DNA from: Dehalococcoidia bacterium
GTDB lineage: Bacteria; Chloroflexota; Dehalococcoidia; GIF9; AB-539-J10
Direction: 5' to 3'
DNA length: 40,470 bases
NCBI GenBank assembly: GCA_003567655.1
Contig: PWZA01000057.1
Coordinates: forward strand, 1-40,470
Shown here: positions 18,163 through 28,379 of the stretch, piece by piece
Layout: each line of letters opens with the position of its first letter
Position numbering within the stretch: position 1 is the first letter of the stretch
Program-made: the position numbers and the translations under genes
The notes under the pieces: model-generated
Database searches by the model: none
What the model saw: only the letters and a program-made list of their open reading frames with translations
What the model was told of the DNA's origin: nothing

Positions 18163-19383
18163 TCATCTGATAAGCTTTCCGTTCTTGATCACTCTCTCGA
18201 CCAGGTTCATACCGAACCAGTAGGGCAATTGGCGATGATCGCTGATGTCGAGGATGATTATGTCCGCCTGTTTGCCGACCTCCAGACTGCCGATTCTGTC
18301 GCCCCTGTCCACAGCGTACGACGCATTGACGGTTGATGCGTTGATAGCTTCCGCAGCGGTCAATTTCATGTATCTGCAGGCCAGTGCGATGATCATCTGC
18401 ATGGAGAGTGTGGGGCAGCTACCCGGGTTATAATCGGTGGCTAATGCGATCGGGACTCCGGCTTCAATCATCCTTCTGGCCGGTGCGTAGTGCCCGGTCA
18501 TAAGATGAAAAGGAACTCCGGGCAGCAGAACACCCATGATGCCTTTCTCCGCCATAAGTGCCATTCCTCTCTCGGAGATGTAGTCCAGATGGTCCACTGA
18601 CATCGCCCCCAGTTCGGCCCCCAGTTCTACCCCCCCGATATCGGCAAACTCCCCGGCATGGAGCTTCAGTTTCCATCCGTATTCGAGGGCCTTGCTCAGG
18701 ATCGCTCGGGCTTCTTCGACAGAGAACGCTCCTTCTTCCACAAAAACGTCGCAGAACTCTGCAAGTGACTGCTTTCTGAACTCCTCCACCATCCTCAGGA
18801 CTTCCTGAACATAGGCCTGCCTGTCAGCCCTGAACTCCTCAGGCACTGTGTGGGCACCAAGAAAGGTGGACACCAACTCAACCCTCCTATTCGTGTGTAA
18901 GCTCCTGACCACGGTCAGTATCTTCATCTCATTGAAGAAGTCCAGACCGTATCCGCTCTTCACCTCAATTGTTGTGGTGCCGTAATCGGATGCCATGTCG
19001 ATTCTGGAGAGGGCTGACGCTAAGAGATCCGGGAGAGTAGCTTCTCTGGTACTACCGACTGTGCTCAATATGCCTCCGCCTCTTTCCAGTATTTCCAGGT
19101 AACCGACTCCTTCGATCTTAGAGAGAAATTCACCTTCGCGCGAACCAGCGAAGACGAGATGAGTGTGGCAATCAACGAATCCAGGAAGCACTATCTTTCC
19201 CGTCGCATCAACTACCTTCTTGGCCTCTTCTTCTAGATGACCGATGGCAACGATCTTGCCATCCTTGATAGCCAGGTCTCCGTCCCTGACTATGTCCAGG
19301 ACGTCCAAGTCCGGACCGGATTTGGGACCTGCGCCCTTACAGGTGATCAACTCTGAGGCTCCTTTAACAAGAATGTCTAGCAC
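18163..19383 (-). CDS. hutI: Imidazolonepropionase
   Basis: [85 protein letters not shown]. Confidence 0.97.
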   Translation of the reverse strand: MLDILVKGASELITCKGAGPKSGPDLDVLDIVRDGDLAIKDGKIVAIGHLEEEAKKVVDATGKIVLPGFVDCHTHLVFAGSREGEFLSKIEGVGYLEILERGGGILSTVGSTREATLPDLLASALSRIDMASDYGTTTIEVKSGYGLDFFNEMKILTVVRSLHTNRRVELVSTFLGAHTVPEEFRADRQAYVQEVLRMVEEFRKQSLAEFCDVFVEEGAFSVEEARAILSKALEYGWKLKLHAGEFADIGGVELGAELGAMSVDHLDYISERGMALMAEKGIMGVLLPGVPFHLMTGHYAPARRMIEAGVPIALATDYNPGSCPTLSMQMIIALACRYMKLTAAEAINASTVNASYAVDRGDRIGSLEVGKQADIIILDISDHRQLPYWFGMNLVERVIKNGKLIR

Positions 19384-21008
19384 GGGATCTGCACTCCCTT
19401 CTGCCCGGCTGTCCTGATGGCGAGTTCGTAACCGGCATCGGCATGCCTGGCAACACCAATGCCCGGATCAACTGTAAGAACCCTGCGCAGCCTCGCTTCT
19501 CTCTCTCTTGTGCCATCAGCAACACACACCTGACCCGCGTGTAGAGCGTAGCCTATTCCTACGCCACCTCCGTGATGAAAAGAGACCCAGGAAGCGCCGT
19601 TGACGGCGTTCAACGCGAAGTTCAGAAGAGGCCAGTCGGCAATGGCATCGGACCCGTCCTGCATTCCCTCAGTCTCGCGGTTGGGAGAAGCTACCGAGCC
19701 CGTATCCAGGTGGTCTCTGCCGATAACGATAGGAGCCTCTAGAGTACCGCGGCCGACGAGATCGTTTATCACCTGGCCGAAATTGGCTCTATCACCATAG
19801 CCCAGCCAGCAAATTCTTGCCGGCAGGCCGATGAAGGGAACTCTATCTTGGGCTTTATCTATCCAACGATGAAGCGCCACGTCTTCCGGAAAGGTTTCGA
19901 GCAGGGCTCTGTCGAGTGTTAAGATGTCCTGCGGCTCCCCCGAAAGGGCAGCCCATCTGAAGGGCCCCTTGCCTTCGCAGAACAGGGGCCTGATATAGGC
20001 CGGCACGAAACCCGGATACAGAAACTGGCCGCTCTTATCTCTTGTTCTCAAGCCCCCTATCTCTGCCTGCTGGCGCAGGTTATTACCATAGTCAAAACAA
20101 ATGGCTCCCTGTCTCTGCATCTCTAGCATGGCCTCTGTGTGCTTCACTATCGATTCGTAAGCTCGCTTTCTATACTCCTCTGGGCTTGATGGCAGTTCAC
20201 CGGAAGGAACATAGCTCCAGATATCATGAGCCGGCGTCTGGTCAGTGACGATGTCAGGAATCACCCCTTTCCTGACCAGTTCGGGATGAACGTCGGCGGC
20301 GTTGCCTATCAATCCAACCGAGAGCGCCAGTCCTTTTCGCTTGGCCTCCAGTGTCCATTCCAGCGCTTCGTCGAGTTGTGTGGTCATTCTATCGCAGTAA
20401 CCTTCTCTGACCTTTCTCTCGATCCTCTCCGGCCTGACTTCAACGTCGAGAATCACTGCCTCGTTCATAGTAGCGGCTAGAGGCTGAGCGCCTGACATCC
20501 CGCCCATTCCCGCCGTAAGGATGAACTTGCCCTTGAGAGAGTCGATGCCGAACTCTTTCCTGGCCAGAGCGGCAAATGTTTCATATGTACCCTGCAGGAT
20601 CCCCTGGGTACCAATGTAGATCCAGGAACCGGCCGTCATCTGGCCATACATAGTGAGGCCCATCTCGTCGTATCTATCGAAGTTCTCCTGGGTTGCCCAA
20701 TGGGGCACGATATTGGAATTGGCGATGATAACTCTGGGAGCTTCCCGATGCGTAGGTGCAATGTAAACGGCCTTGCCGGACTGAACGCAGAGCGTCTCCT
20801 CATCTCCAATGCTCTTGAGCGCCTCCACGATCTTGTGGTATTCCTGCCAGTTTCGGGCAGCCTTGCCCCGGCCACCGTAGACGATGAGGTTTTCCCAATC
20901 AATGGCCACCTCTGGATTCAGGTTATTCCTCAACATACGCAGGGCGGCTTCCGCATCCCAGTTCCTGCACTCCAACCTGTTGCCTTTCTTATTGCATATA
21001 GGACGCAT
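19377..21008 (-). CDS. hutU: Urocanate hydratase
   Basis: [73 protein letters not shown]. Confidence 0.98.
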   Translation of the reverse strand: MRPICNKKGNRLECRNWDAEAALRMLRNNLNPEVAIDWENLIVYGGRGKAARNWQEYHKIVEALKSIGDEETLCVQSGKAVYIAPTHREAPRVIIANSNIVPHWATQENFDRYDEMGLTMYGQMTAGSWIYIGTQGILQGTYETFAALARKEFGIDSLKGKFILTAGMGGMSGAQPLAATMNEAVILDVEVRPERIERKVREGYCDRMTTQLDEALEWTLEAKRKGLALSVGLIGNAADVHPELVRKGVIPDIVTDQTPAHDIWSYVPSGELPSSPEEYRKRAYESIVKHTEAMLEMQRQGAICFDYGNNLRQQAEIGGLRTRDKSGQFLYPGFVPAYIRPLFCEGKGPFRWAALSGEPQDILTLDRALLETFPEDVALHRWIDKAQDRVPFIGLPARICWLGYGDRANFGQVINDLVGRGTLEAPIVIGRDHLDTGSVASPNRETEGMQDGSDAIADWPLLNFALNAVNGASWVSFHHGGGVGIGYALHAGQVCVADGTREREARLRRVLTVDPGIGVARHADAGYELAIRTAGQKGVQIPC

Positions 21009-21074
21009 TTTGTACCTCCATGAACACCCGTCTTTGACGATGCAGCCTGTTCCCTGAATCTAACCGAAGGCTTC

Positions 21075-21596
21075 TTAATGCAGGCGACTCTGAACCTGGG
21101 TCAATATTGCCTTAGACTCAGCTCCTGTCGAGCGAACCTTTCGGGCAGCCCTGAGTATCTCTGCCTTGTATTCTTCGTCTTCAATCGACAACAGATTGAC
21201 CATTACATTGAGCAGAGCACCTTCAACAGCGGCTTCGGCCATCTTCGCTGCAACGCCTATGTCTGTGATCAGTCTAGGATTGCAGTCTTCAAGCAGAACT
21301 CCGGCCATGCTCAGAACTTCGTGAGCGTATCTCGCCGTTTGTAACGGAATCTCTGTCGCCTCTTTCAGATCGCCTCTGGCAAATGCCTCTGCGTCCTTAT
21401 CAACGAGGCTCAGCAGGACGTCTGCCAGTCTCGCCGACTTGTCGGCTGCCTTCGTATCCTGGGAAAATGCTGCTGCCATGGAGACGAGGCCCGCGGCAAG
21501 AGCGCCTGAAAGGGCAGCCACGGACCCACCCCCGGGAACCGCTTTACGGGAAGCCAGTTTTTCCAGGAAGTCCCTGATAGTAGTCTCCTGCAGCAT
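21075..21596 (-). CDS. Cyclodeaminase/cyclohydrolase family protein (formimino-THF cyclodeaminase-like)
   Basis: IRDFLEKLASRKAVPGGGSVAALSGALAAGLVSMAA is the FTCD_C/FchA signature; adjacent to ftcD. Confidence 0.92.
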   Translation of the reverse strand: MLQETTIRDFLEKLASRKAVPGGGSVAALSGALAAGLVSMAAAFSQDTKAADKSARLADVLLSLVDKDAEAFARGDLKEATEIPLQTARYAHEVLSMAGVLLEDCNPRLITDIGVAAKMAEAAVEGALLNVMVNLLSIEDEEYKAEILRAARKVRSTGAESKAILTQVQSRLH

Positions 21597-21598
21597 TG

Positions 21599-22606
21599 CT
21601 AGTCCTCCTTGATCAGATACTCGATGATTTTCTTGTCCGGTTTGAACTCCTTCAGGGAGTTCAAACCCAGGTTGTCTATGGCGGAGGCAACCAATCTCTC
21701 TTCCGATTTCTCCGAAGGAGAATAGAACCTGCCGGCCGCTAGAATAGCGTCCCTGGGTATCAGTCCCACTACCTCTGAGCCGAGCACCTCTCCGAACTCG
21801 GGAGATAATCTCTTAACCATCTCAAAGACTTCGTGGGGTGGAGTTATCTTGTAGTTCGTTAGATTAGTGGAAATCTGGTAGATGCCGTGCTCTTCAAGGG
21901 ACACACCCAGCGCCTTGACCTCTCGGAAGGCCCCGGGAACGCGCACCTTCTTGCCGTCTTCGGATATAGAGGTCCAGCCAGATTCTCTAATACGGCCTGC
22001 GATGGTGTCAACTGCCGTCTTACTCTTCGCTCTAATGTTTATGTTGTAGGCAATCAGAGGTTCTCTGGCGCCAATCATCGTTGCTCCCGCTTTCTTGTTG
22101 AACACTGCGGGGCCGAAGTCGGGTTTCCAGTCAGGGTCTCTCAGTTTGTCCGGCAAGCCTTCATACTCGCCGGCTCTGACGTGGGCCAGGTTTCCTCTCT
22201 CCGGAGATCTAGCGGCCTCTCCGTATAGATATACAGGCAGGGCTAGCTTCTCTGCCACTTCACTACCGAGCTCATTGGCCAACGCTATGCAGTCTGCCAT
22301 TGTGGCGCCCTGTATGGGCACGAAGGGACAAACATCGCAAGCACCGAGCCGCGGGTGCTCTCCCTGGTGTAAGGACATGTCTATCAACTGGACCGCTATC
22401 GCAATGGCGGAGAAGGCCCCCTCTCTGACTTCCTCCGCCGACCCGACGAAGGTAATGACAGAGCGATTATAGGATGTGCTGGTATCAACGTCCAGGACCT
22501 TTACTCCATCTACCTTTTCTGCTTCAGCGGCGATCAGGTCTACCTTTGACATGTCACGGCCCTCGCTAAAATTGGGGACGCACTCAACTATCTGTCTCAT
22601 TGTCAA
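21599..22606 (-). CDS. ftcD: Glutamate formimidoyltransferase
   Basis: QIVECVPNFSEGRDMSKVD, SYNRSVITFVG, HQGEHPRLGACDVCPFVPI, VYLYGEAARSPERGNLAHVRAGEYEGL. Confidence 0.96.
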   Translation of the reverse strand: MTMRQIVECVPNFSEGRDMSKVDLIAAEAEKVDGVKVLDVDTSTSYNRSVITFVGSAEEVREGAFSAIAIAVQLIDMSLHQGEHPRLGACDVCPFVPIQGATMADCIALANELGSEVAEKLALPVYLYGEAARSPERGNLAHVRAGEYEGLPDKLRDPDWKPDFGPAVFNKKAGATMIGAREPLIAYNINIRAKSKTAVDTIAGRIRESGWTSISEDGKKVRVPGAFREVKALGVSLEEHGIYQISTNLTNYKITPPHEVFEMVKRLSPEFGEVLGSEVVGLIPRDAILAAGRFYSPSEKSEERLVASAIDNLGLNSLKEFKPDKKIIEYLIKED

Positions 22607-24020
22607 GGAATCCTCCCTTGCGTATGCGTTGATAGGTCCTCTCTATTTCCTCGGAAAGCATCCTGTCTTCCTTAGGTTCAGAGGCCTGAGAGGCACAGAG
22701 ATGTTCAATCGCTATGACATATTCGGTGTTCTTAAGTATTTCCCAGGCTTTTCTGACTGCCCAGGCTCCCATACTGACGAAATCCTCCTGCCCCGCGGAA
22801 ACCGGAATCGAATCTACGGAAGCGGGGTGCGAGAGAGTCTTGTTTTCTGAAACCAGAGCTGCTGCTGCGTATTGAGCGATCATCAACCCGGTGTTCAGTC
22901 CTCCTTCTTTGGCCAGAAAGGGAGGTAACCCTGAGAGCTTATCGTTGAGTAAGCGCTCTATCCTTCTCTCTGAAATGCCGGCCAGGCTGCAGAGGGCGAT
23001 GGACAAACTGTCGGCAGTGTGGGCCAGAATCTGCCCGTGGAAATTGCCGCTTCCCTGAAGCAGCCTTGGACGCCCGTCTTTGAACAGGATCAGTGGGTTG
23101 CCGCCAAAGGAGTTGATCTCGACATTGACAGTATCTCTTGCCTTGAACAAAGCTTCTCTGAAGGTGCCGTGCACCTGGGGAATACACCTCAGTGAATAAG
23201 CGCCTTGCAGGGCCCCCGATTCTCTGTCACCATTCTTGGCCTTGAGGATGTTTCTCAGTCTCAGGGCTGTGATGCTCTGTCCCGGGTGCGGTCTCAAGCT
23301 CTGGATTTCGTCCTCATAAGACTGGATGTCGCAGCCCAGGATGGTCGTGGTCGCCGCTGCTGCCACATCCGCAGCTTCGATCAGGTTATCACCGTGGAAG
23401 ACCAGAAATGCCAGAAAACTGGTCATCAGGCTTGTGCCGTTCAGCAGAGCAATAGCTTCGCCGGCTTCAAGTCTTACCGGCTGTAATCCGCAGTCCCGGA
23501 AGGCGGATTTCGAGTCCATGACAGTATTGTTGTTGGCGCAGGTTACCTTTCCCTTTCCTATCAACGCTAGAGCAATATGTGCCTGTGGTATAAGATCGCC
23601 ACTCGCTCCCAGAGAACCCTTTTCCGGAACCTGTGGCGTGATCTGACGGTTGAACATCTCAATCAGAATCTCAACGGTGGAAAGGCTGATCACAGAGTAG
23701 CCTTTCTTGAGATTCAGGATCATGTGGAGCATCATCCCTCGTACTATCTCCCTGTCCAGGGATGGACCGATCCCGCAAGCATGGCTTGCGATCAGATTCT
23801 CCTGGAACTCCCCCATACTGTGCGCAGGAATCCGCTTGTTCAGAAGAGCACCAACGCCCGTGTTCACTCCGTAATAGGGCTTCTCGGGATCGGCTTTCAA
23901 AACTCCTTCAAAAGCTCGTCTGGAGCGTGTGATAACGTCCTTTTCTTCTTCGGTCAACTCCAGCTTCTCTCTGCCTTGGCAAAGAGTGACGAACTCGGTG
24001 TAGCTCATCTCGTCTTGCAT
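22584..24020 (-). CDS. hutH: Histidine ammonia-lyase
   Basis: YYGVNTGVGALL, ENLIASHACGIG (SH selectivity pair typical of HAL), VPEKGSLGASGDLIPQAH (Ala-Ser-Gly MIO motif). Start placed at the Met after the aaggag RBS. Confidence 0.94.
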   Translation of the reverse strand: MQDEMSYTEFVTLCQGREKLELTEEEKDVITRSRRAFEGVLKADPEKPYYGVNTGVGALLNKRIPAHSMGEFQENLIASHACGIGPSLDREIVRGMMLHMILNLKKGYSVISLSTVEILIEMFNRQITPQVPEKGSLGASGDLIPQAHIALALIGKGKVTCANNNTVMDSKSAFRDCGLQPVRLEAGEAIALLNGTSLMTSFLAFLVFHGDNLIEAADVAAAATTTILGCDIQSYEDEIQSLRPHPGQSITALRLRNILKAKNGDRESGALQGAYSLRCIPQVHGTFREALFKARDTVNVEINSFGGNPLILFKDGRPRLLQGSGNFHGQILAHTADSLSIALCSLAGISERRIERLLNDKLSGLPPFLAKEGGLNTGLMIAQYAAAALVSENKTLSHPASVDSIPVSAGQEDFVSMGAWAVRKAWEILKNTEYVIAIEHLCASQASEPKEDRMLSEEIERTYQRIRKGGFLDNETDS

Positions 24021-24147
24021 GCCGCATCTCCTTTCAAAAAAGCTCCGTTCAGTATATAATATCTTTTTATTCAAAATGGCAAGTCTTCCTCACAAAGATC
24101 ACCTCACTCTCACCTGGTCGAGGTGTATGCAGTGACTCAGACTATGA

Positions 24148-25581
24148 ATGCTTGGAGAACTATGTATGTTGCATAGGATCTCCATAGACCATGATTCGTG
24201 TAAGGGCTGCAATCTGTGCCTCCAAATATGTCCCAAGAAAGTCTTCCAGGATACCGCGGAAATCGGTTCATCAGGGTTCAGACTGAAAGAGGCTGCTTAT
24301 CCGGAGAAGTGTACTGGCTGTGGTCTTTGTGAATTGTGCTGTCCCGGGGCCATTAGCGTTGACCCAGTGCCTGGCGAGGTGCTTGCGGAGACTCTGTCGG
24401 AGCAAGCAGCCAGAAGGATTCAGAGTCATGCCCGGGGTGGCTGGAAGGAGGCAAAGAGTATCCTGTCCCCGGGAAGATACTTCATGACGGGAAACGATGC
24501 AGTCGTTGAAGCTGCCCTGGCAGCTGGCTGCCGGTTCTTCGCCGGCTACCCAATCACCCCGGCAAATGAGATCCTGGAGGGAATGTCCAGGAGGGTTAAA
24601 GAGGTAGGAGGCGAGTTCATCCAGGCCGAGGATGAGATCGCCTCAATGTTTATGGTGCTTGGCGCCGCATGGGCTGGATTAAAGGCGTTGACTGCGACTG
24701 CCGGACCTGGCTTTGCCCTGATGCAGGAAGGGCTGAGTCTGGCCGACATGGCTGAGGTGCCCTGCGTAGTTGTCAATGTCCAGAGGGCAGGTCCTTCAAC
24801 CGGCCAGGCTACCAGACCCGGGGCAATGGATATGATAGAGGCGAGGTATGGTTCTCACGGCGGAGTTCAGAGGATCGTGCTCTATCCCGAGTCGGTTCAA
24901 GAAACGTTCGACCTCACTGTTGAGGCCTTCAATCTGGCCGAGAGATTCAGGACACCTGTCATCCTTCTCTCCGATGGCTATCTCAGCCATCTCTCCGAAA
25001 AGGTTGAAGTCAATGAGAAGCTACGCGTGTACGATAGAGTCTACGTGCCTGGAGAACCGGCGTTCGGTCCTACTCCTGATTTCGCTGCTCCTTCTATGCC
25101 CAGGTTTGGTGATGGTGAAAACATCTCGGTGACCGGTTCCACTCACGATAAGTTGGGCAAGAGGTCTACTGCTGACCCATCGGTTCAGCAGAATCTGGTC
25201 CTCTATCTTGACCGCAAGATAGTGGAACATGCAGACGAACTGACCGACTGTGAGGAGTTGTTTCTGGATGATGCTGAAACGGTGGTCGTCTCCTTTGGAA
25301 CGGTTGGGCGGTCGGCGAAGTGGGCGGTCAAGCAGGCGCGAAAGATGGGAAATCCGGTGGGCTTTCTGAGGCCGAGGACTGTCTATCCGTTTCCGTGGCG
25401 TCGGATCGGAGAGCTGGCTGGATCGGTTAGAAGACTCATTGTTCCTGAGATGAATCAGGGCCAGATGTTTCATGTCATCAGCGAAAGGATATCCAATGAG
25501 GTCGTCTCTTTGCCGCAACCCAATGGCCAGATCATCGATCCTCGAAGGATTCTGCGCTACCTGATGGAGGGGTTTTGGTGA
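24148..25581 (+). CDS. 2-oxoacid:ferredoxin oxidoreductase, fused 2x[4Fe-4S] ferredoxin (delta) + alpha subunit
   Basis: CKGCNLCLQICPKK and CTGCGLCELCCPG at the N-terminus; FFAGYPITPANEILEGMSRR, GPGFALMQEGLSLADMAEVPCVVVNVQRAGPSTGQATRPGAMD. Confidence 0.92.
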   Translation: MLGELCMLHRISIDHDSCKGCNLCLQICPKKVFQDTAEIGSSGFRLKEAAYPEKCTGCGLCELCCPGAISVDPVPGEVLAETLSEQAARRIQSHARGGWKEAKSILSPGRYFMTGNDAVVEAALAAGCRFFAGYPITPANEILEGMSRRVKEVGGEFIQAEDEIASMFMVLGAAWAGLKALTATAGPGFALMQEGLSLADMAEVPCVVVNVQRAGPSTGQATRPGAMDMIEARYGSHGGVQRIVLYPESVQETFDLTVEAFNLAERFRTPVILLSDGYLSHLSEKVEVNEKLRVYDRVYVPGEPAFGPTPDFAAPSMPRFGDGENISVTGSTHDKLGKRSTADPSVQQNLVLYLDRKIVEHADELTDCEELFLDDAETVVVSFGTVGRSAKWAVKQARKMGNPVGFLRPRTVYPFPWRRIGELAGSVRRLIVPEMNQGQMFHVISERISNEVVSLPQPNGQIIDPRRILRYLMEGFW

Positions 25582-25582
25582 G

Positions 25583-26380
25583 GTGAATACCAGTCAGTTA
25601 CGAAAGCTCTATCTGAGAGAAGAGAGGACGACCTTCTGTCCTGGCTGCGGCTACGAGATCTTCATCAACAGCTTCTTGAAGGCTATAGATGAGTTGGGCA
25701 AAAGACTGGATGACTACACGTTCACTGCCGGCATTGGCTGTTCTGCATGGGTAGTCAACAACTACTTCAGGGCCGACAATTTTCACACAGCACATGGCAG
25801 GGCAGTCCCGGCTGCTGTTGGTTTGAAGCTGGCCAACCACGATCTAGATGTGGTGACGATAGGTGGTGATGGTGATCTTACTTCGATCGGTGGCAATCAC
25901 CTGATCCATGCTATTAGAAGGAGTACACCGATTGCCGTCTTCTGTCTCAACAACTACCTCTACGGGATGACCGGCGGACAGGTAGGACCTACGACACCCC
26001 AGGATTCGCGAACATCGACCACTATCGAAGGTAATCCTGAGCGACCATTCGATCTCGTGAATCTGGTTCTCAGCGTGGGCGGGAAATATGCCAGTCGGTA
26101 TCCTACTGTTTATCCTCACCTTTTGACTAAGGGCATAAAGGGCATGCTTCTCTGCGAGGGGTTTCGCTTTATGGAAGTAATCAGTCAGTGTCCCCGACAA
26201 TACGGCGTGAGAAATGAAGTCCCGACAGCTTCAAGCATGCTTGCCTGGCAGAAGGAGCACTACCTATCAAAGGAGAAGGCGCGGAATCTTAGGTCCGCTG
26301 AATTGGAGGACAAAACTGTATTTGGTGATTTCCGGAGTATAAAAGAATACTCGTGCTTCTTGTCGGAGGAAGGGGCATGA
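25583..26380 (+). CDS. 2-oxoacid:ferredoxin oxidoreductase beta subunit (TPP-binding)
   Basis: FCPGCGYEIFINSFLKA, GIGCSAWVVNNYF, HTAHGRAVPAAVGLKLAN, VVTIGGDGDLTSIGGNHLIHAIRR, CLNNYLYGMTGGQ. Confidence 0.95.
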   Translation: MNTSQLRKLYLREERTTFCPGCGYEIFINSFLKAIDELGKRLDDYTFTAGIGCSAWVVNNYFRADNFHTAHGRAVPAAVGLKLANHDLDVVTIGGDGDLTSIGGNHLIHAIRRSTPIAVFCLNNYLYGMTGGQVGPTTPQDSRTSTTIEGNPERPFDLVNLVLSVGGKYASRYPTVYPHLLTKGIKGMLLCEGFRFMEVISQCPRQYGVRNEVPTASSMLAWQKEHYLSKEKARNLRSAELEDKTVFGDFRSIKEYSCFLSEEGA

Positions 26381-26967
26381 TGCAGAAGGAGTTTCTCTTC
26401 TCTGGTAAAGGAGGTCAAGGTCTGGGGGTGATGGGCAGGATCCTGTCACTCGCTGCTGTGCTTGAGGAAAGGGAAGTCGCGAGTTCAGCCTCTTATGGGG
26501 GGGAGGTGACCGGCGGGCTTTCTCAGTCGGAGGTCATAATATCCGATGAGAAGATCGACTTCCCGGGCGTTATGAACCCTGACGTGATGATTCTTCTCAG
26601 CCAGGAGAGTTATGATAAGCTTGCCCCGGGATCTGAGGACAAGGCACTGCTCTTCTGCGATCCCAGTTTAGTCTGTCCTGGGGACAATCCGGTTGCATGT
26701 AGGACATTTTGGGTATCTTCTGCCGAAAGGGCAATAGAGAGTCTGGGTAGAAACCAGTTTGCCAATATGATTATGCTCGGTGCCGTCATCGCCGTTACCG
26801 GTATCGTTAGTCCCGAATCTATTAGCCGGATCATTGGCCAAGAATTCCAGGGCAAGAACCCCGAGCTGAATGCCAAAGCTTTTGGGATCGGGCATCAGAT
26901 CGGCAGTGGTATCTGTGAGCATCCTCTGCCTGAATGGACAGAATGCCTGAAGCAAACTGACGATTAG
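26380..26967 (+). CDS. 2-oxoacid:ferredoxin oxidoreductase gamma subunit
   Basis: EFLFSGKGGQGLGVMGRILSLAAVLEEREVASSASYGGEVTGGLSQSEVIISDEKIDFPGV. Confidence 0.93.
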   Translation: MQKEFLFSGKGGQGLGVMGRILSLAAVLEEREVASSASYGGEVTGGLSQSEVIISDEKIDFPGVMNPDVMILLSQESYDKLAPGSEDKALLFCDPSLVCPGDNPVACRTFWVSSAERAIESLGRNQFANMIMLGAVIAVTGIVSPESISRIIGQEFQGKNPELNAKAFGIGHQIGSGICEHPLPEWTECLKQTDD

Positions 26968-27011
26968 GTAAGAAGCCTGTGAGGCAAGCAATAATCAGCG
27001 ATAGGAGGAAC

Positions 27012-28313
27012 ATGACAGAGAGACAGTGGAGCGTCGGAACATCCAAAGAAGCGATTGAAATGCATGAGAGGTACATAGTCCAGACCTACAGGCCACATGA
27101 ATTCGTCTACGCCAGGGCAAAAGGAGTGTGGGTCTGGAATCCCGAAGGGGAGAAGAAGCTGGAAATGCTGAGCTGTTATTCCGCTCTGGGTGGGGGGCAC
27201 TGCCACAGGGATATCCTGCAGGCCTTCATCAGACAGGCAAGGAGATACTGGCCGGGATCAAACGCCTTCTACAACGACGTAGCTCCTCTCTTTGCCAAGG
27301 AACTTGTGGAATTCTGTGGGATGTTCAAGGTCTTGCCCATCAACACCGGGGCAGAGGCAGTAGAACGCGCTATCAAGATCGCCAGAAAGTGGGGCTACAC
27401 GTGCAAAGAGAATGCCGGTGACTCTATGGGGTTTGAGACCGTCGTTGATGCGGTGGAGACTGCTAAGACCTGGGGCAAGAAGACCAAGGGTATACCTCTG
27501 GATACGGCTCAGATCATAATGTGTGACAATAACTTCCACGGGCGCACGATTACGGTGATCTCAGGTTCCAGCCATGACAAGTACAAGCAGTATTTCGGGC
27601 CGCTCACTCCTGGTTTCACCCTCATACCTTACGGTGACCTCCAGGCGCTCGAGAAGGCGATCACTCCTCACACCGTTGCGTTTTTGGCAGAACCGATTCA
27701 GGGTGAGGGCGGAGTGATGGTTCCTCCCGAGGGCTATCTAGAAGGCGCAAGGAGGATCTGTGACAAGCACAACATCCTGCTTATCTGGGATGAGATTCAG
27801 ACGGGATTGGGGCGCTGTGGAAAACGCTTTGCCCATCAATATGAAGACGCCAAGCCGGATGTTCTAATCCTGGGCAAGTTCCTGGGTGGAGGGCCAGGTC
27901 AGGTGTCAGCGGCTGTCTGCAATGAGAAGGTAGCGGGTGTTTTGGATTATCCCGAGGATGGGAGCCCCTTCCAGTGCCATCCCATCGATTGTTCGGCTGC
28001 GATGGCAGCCCTGAGGCTGATTCAGGATGAGAAGTTGGCGGAGAAGGCATTTGAGATGGGCAACTATTTCCAGGCTGAGTTGGAGAAAATGAATAGTCCC
28101 AATGTCAAGGAGATCAGAGGAAAGGGGCTGCTGAAGGGTGTCGAACTAAAGCATGAACTGGGCGGGGCCAAGCCCTTCGTTGTCAGGTTGATTGACGAAG
28201 GGATACTCTGCAATCAGACTCATGAGCATACTATTCGTTTTGCTCCCCCACTCGTTATCAACAAGCGCGAGATCGACTGGGCATTGAAGAGAATAAAGAA
28301 GGTCCTGTTATAG
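27012..28313 (+). CDS. Class III PLP aminotransferase, ornithine aminotransferase-like
   Basis: MLSCYSALGGGHCHRDI, LPINTGAEAVERAIKIARKWGY, FLAEPIQGEGGVMVPPEGYL, LIWDEIQTGLGRCGKRFAHQYEDAKPDVLILGKFLGGG; RBS taggagg before ATG at 27012. Confidence 0.88.
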   Translation: MTERQWSVGTSKEAIEMHERYIVQTYRPHEFVYARAKGVWVWNPEGEKKLEMLSCYSALGGGHCHRDILQAFIRQARRYWPGSNAFYNDVAPLFAKELVEFCGMFKVLPINTGAEAVERAIKIARKWGYTCKENAGDSMGFETVVDAVETAKTWGKKTKGIPLDTAQIIMCDNNFHGRTITVISGSSHDKYKQYFGPLTPGFTLIPYGDLQALEKAITPHTVAFLAEPIQGEGGVMVPPEGYLEGARRICDKHNILLIWDEIQTGLGRCGKRFAHQYEDAKPDVLILGKFLGGGPGQVSAAVCNEKVAGVLDYPEDGSPFQCHPIDCSAAMAALRLIQDEKLAEKAFEMGNYFQAELEKMNSPNVKEIRGKGLLKGVELKHELGGAKPFVVRLIDEGILCNQTHEHTIRFAPPLVINKREIDWALKRIKKVLL

Positions 28314-28379
28314 TTATGGGTCTCCAGTTGCTGTCAGCTTAGTCTGTCTTTCAGGAGAGCTTATGTCAGGAGGTTAGTT

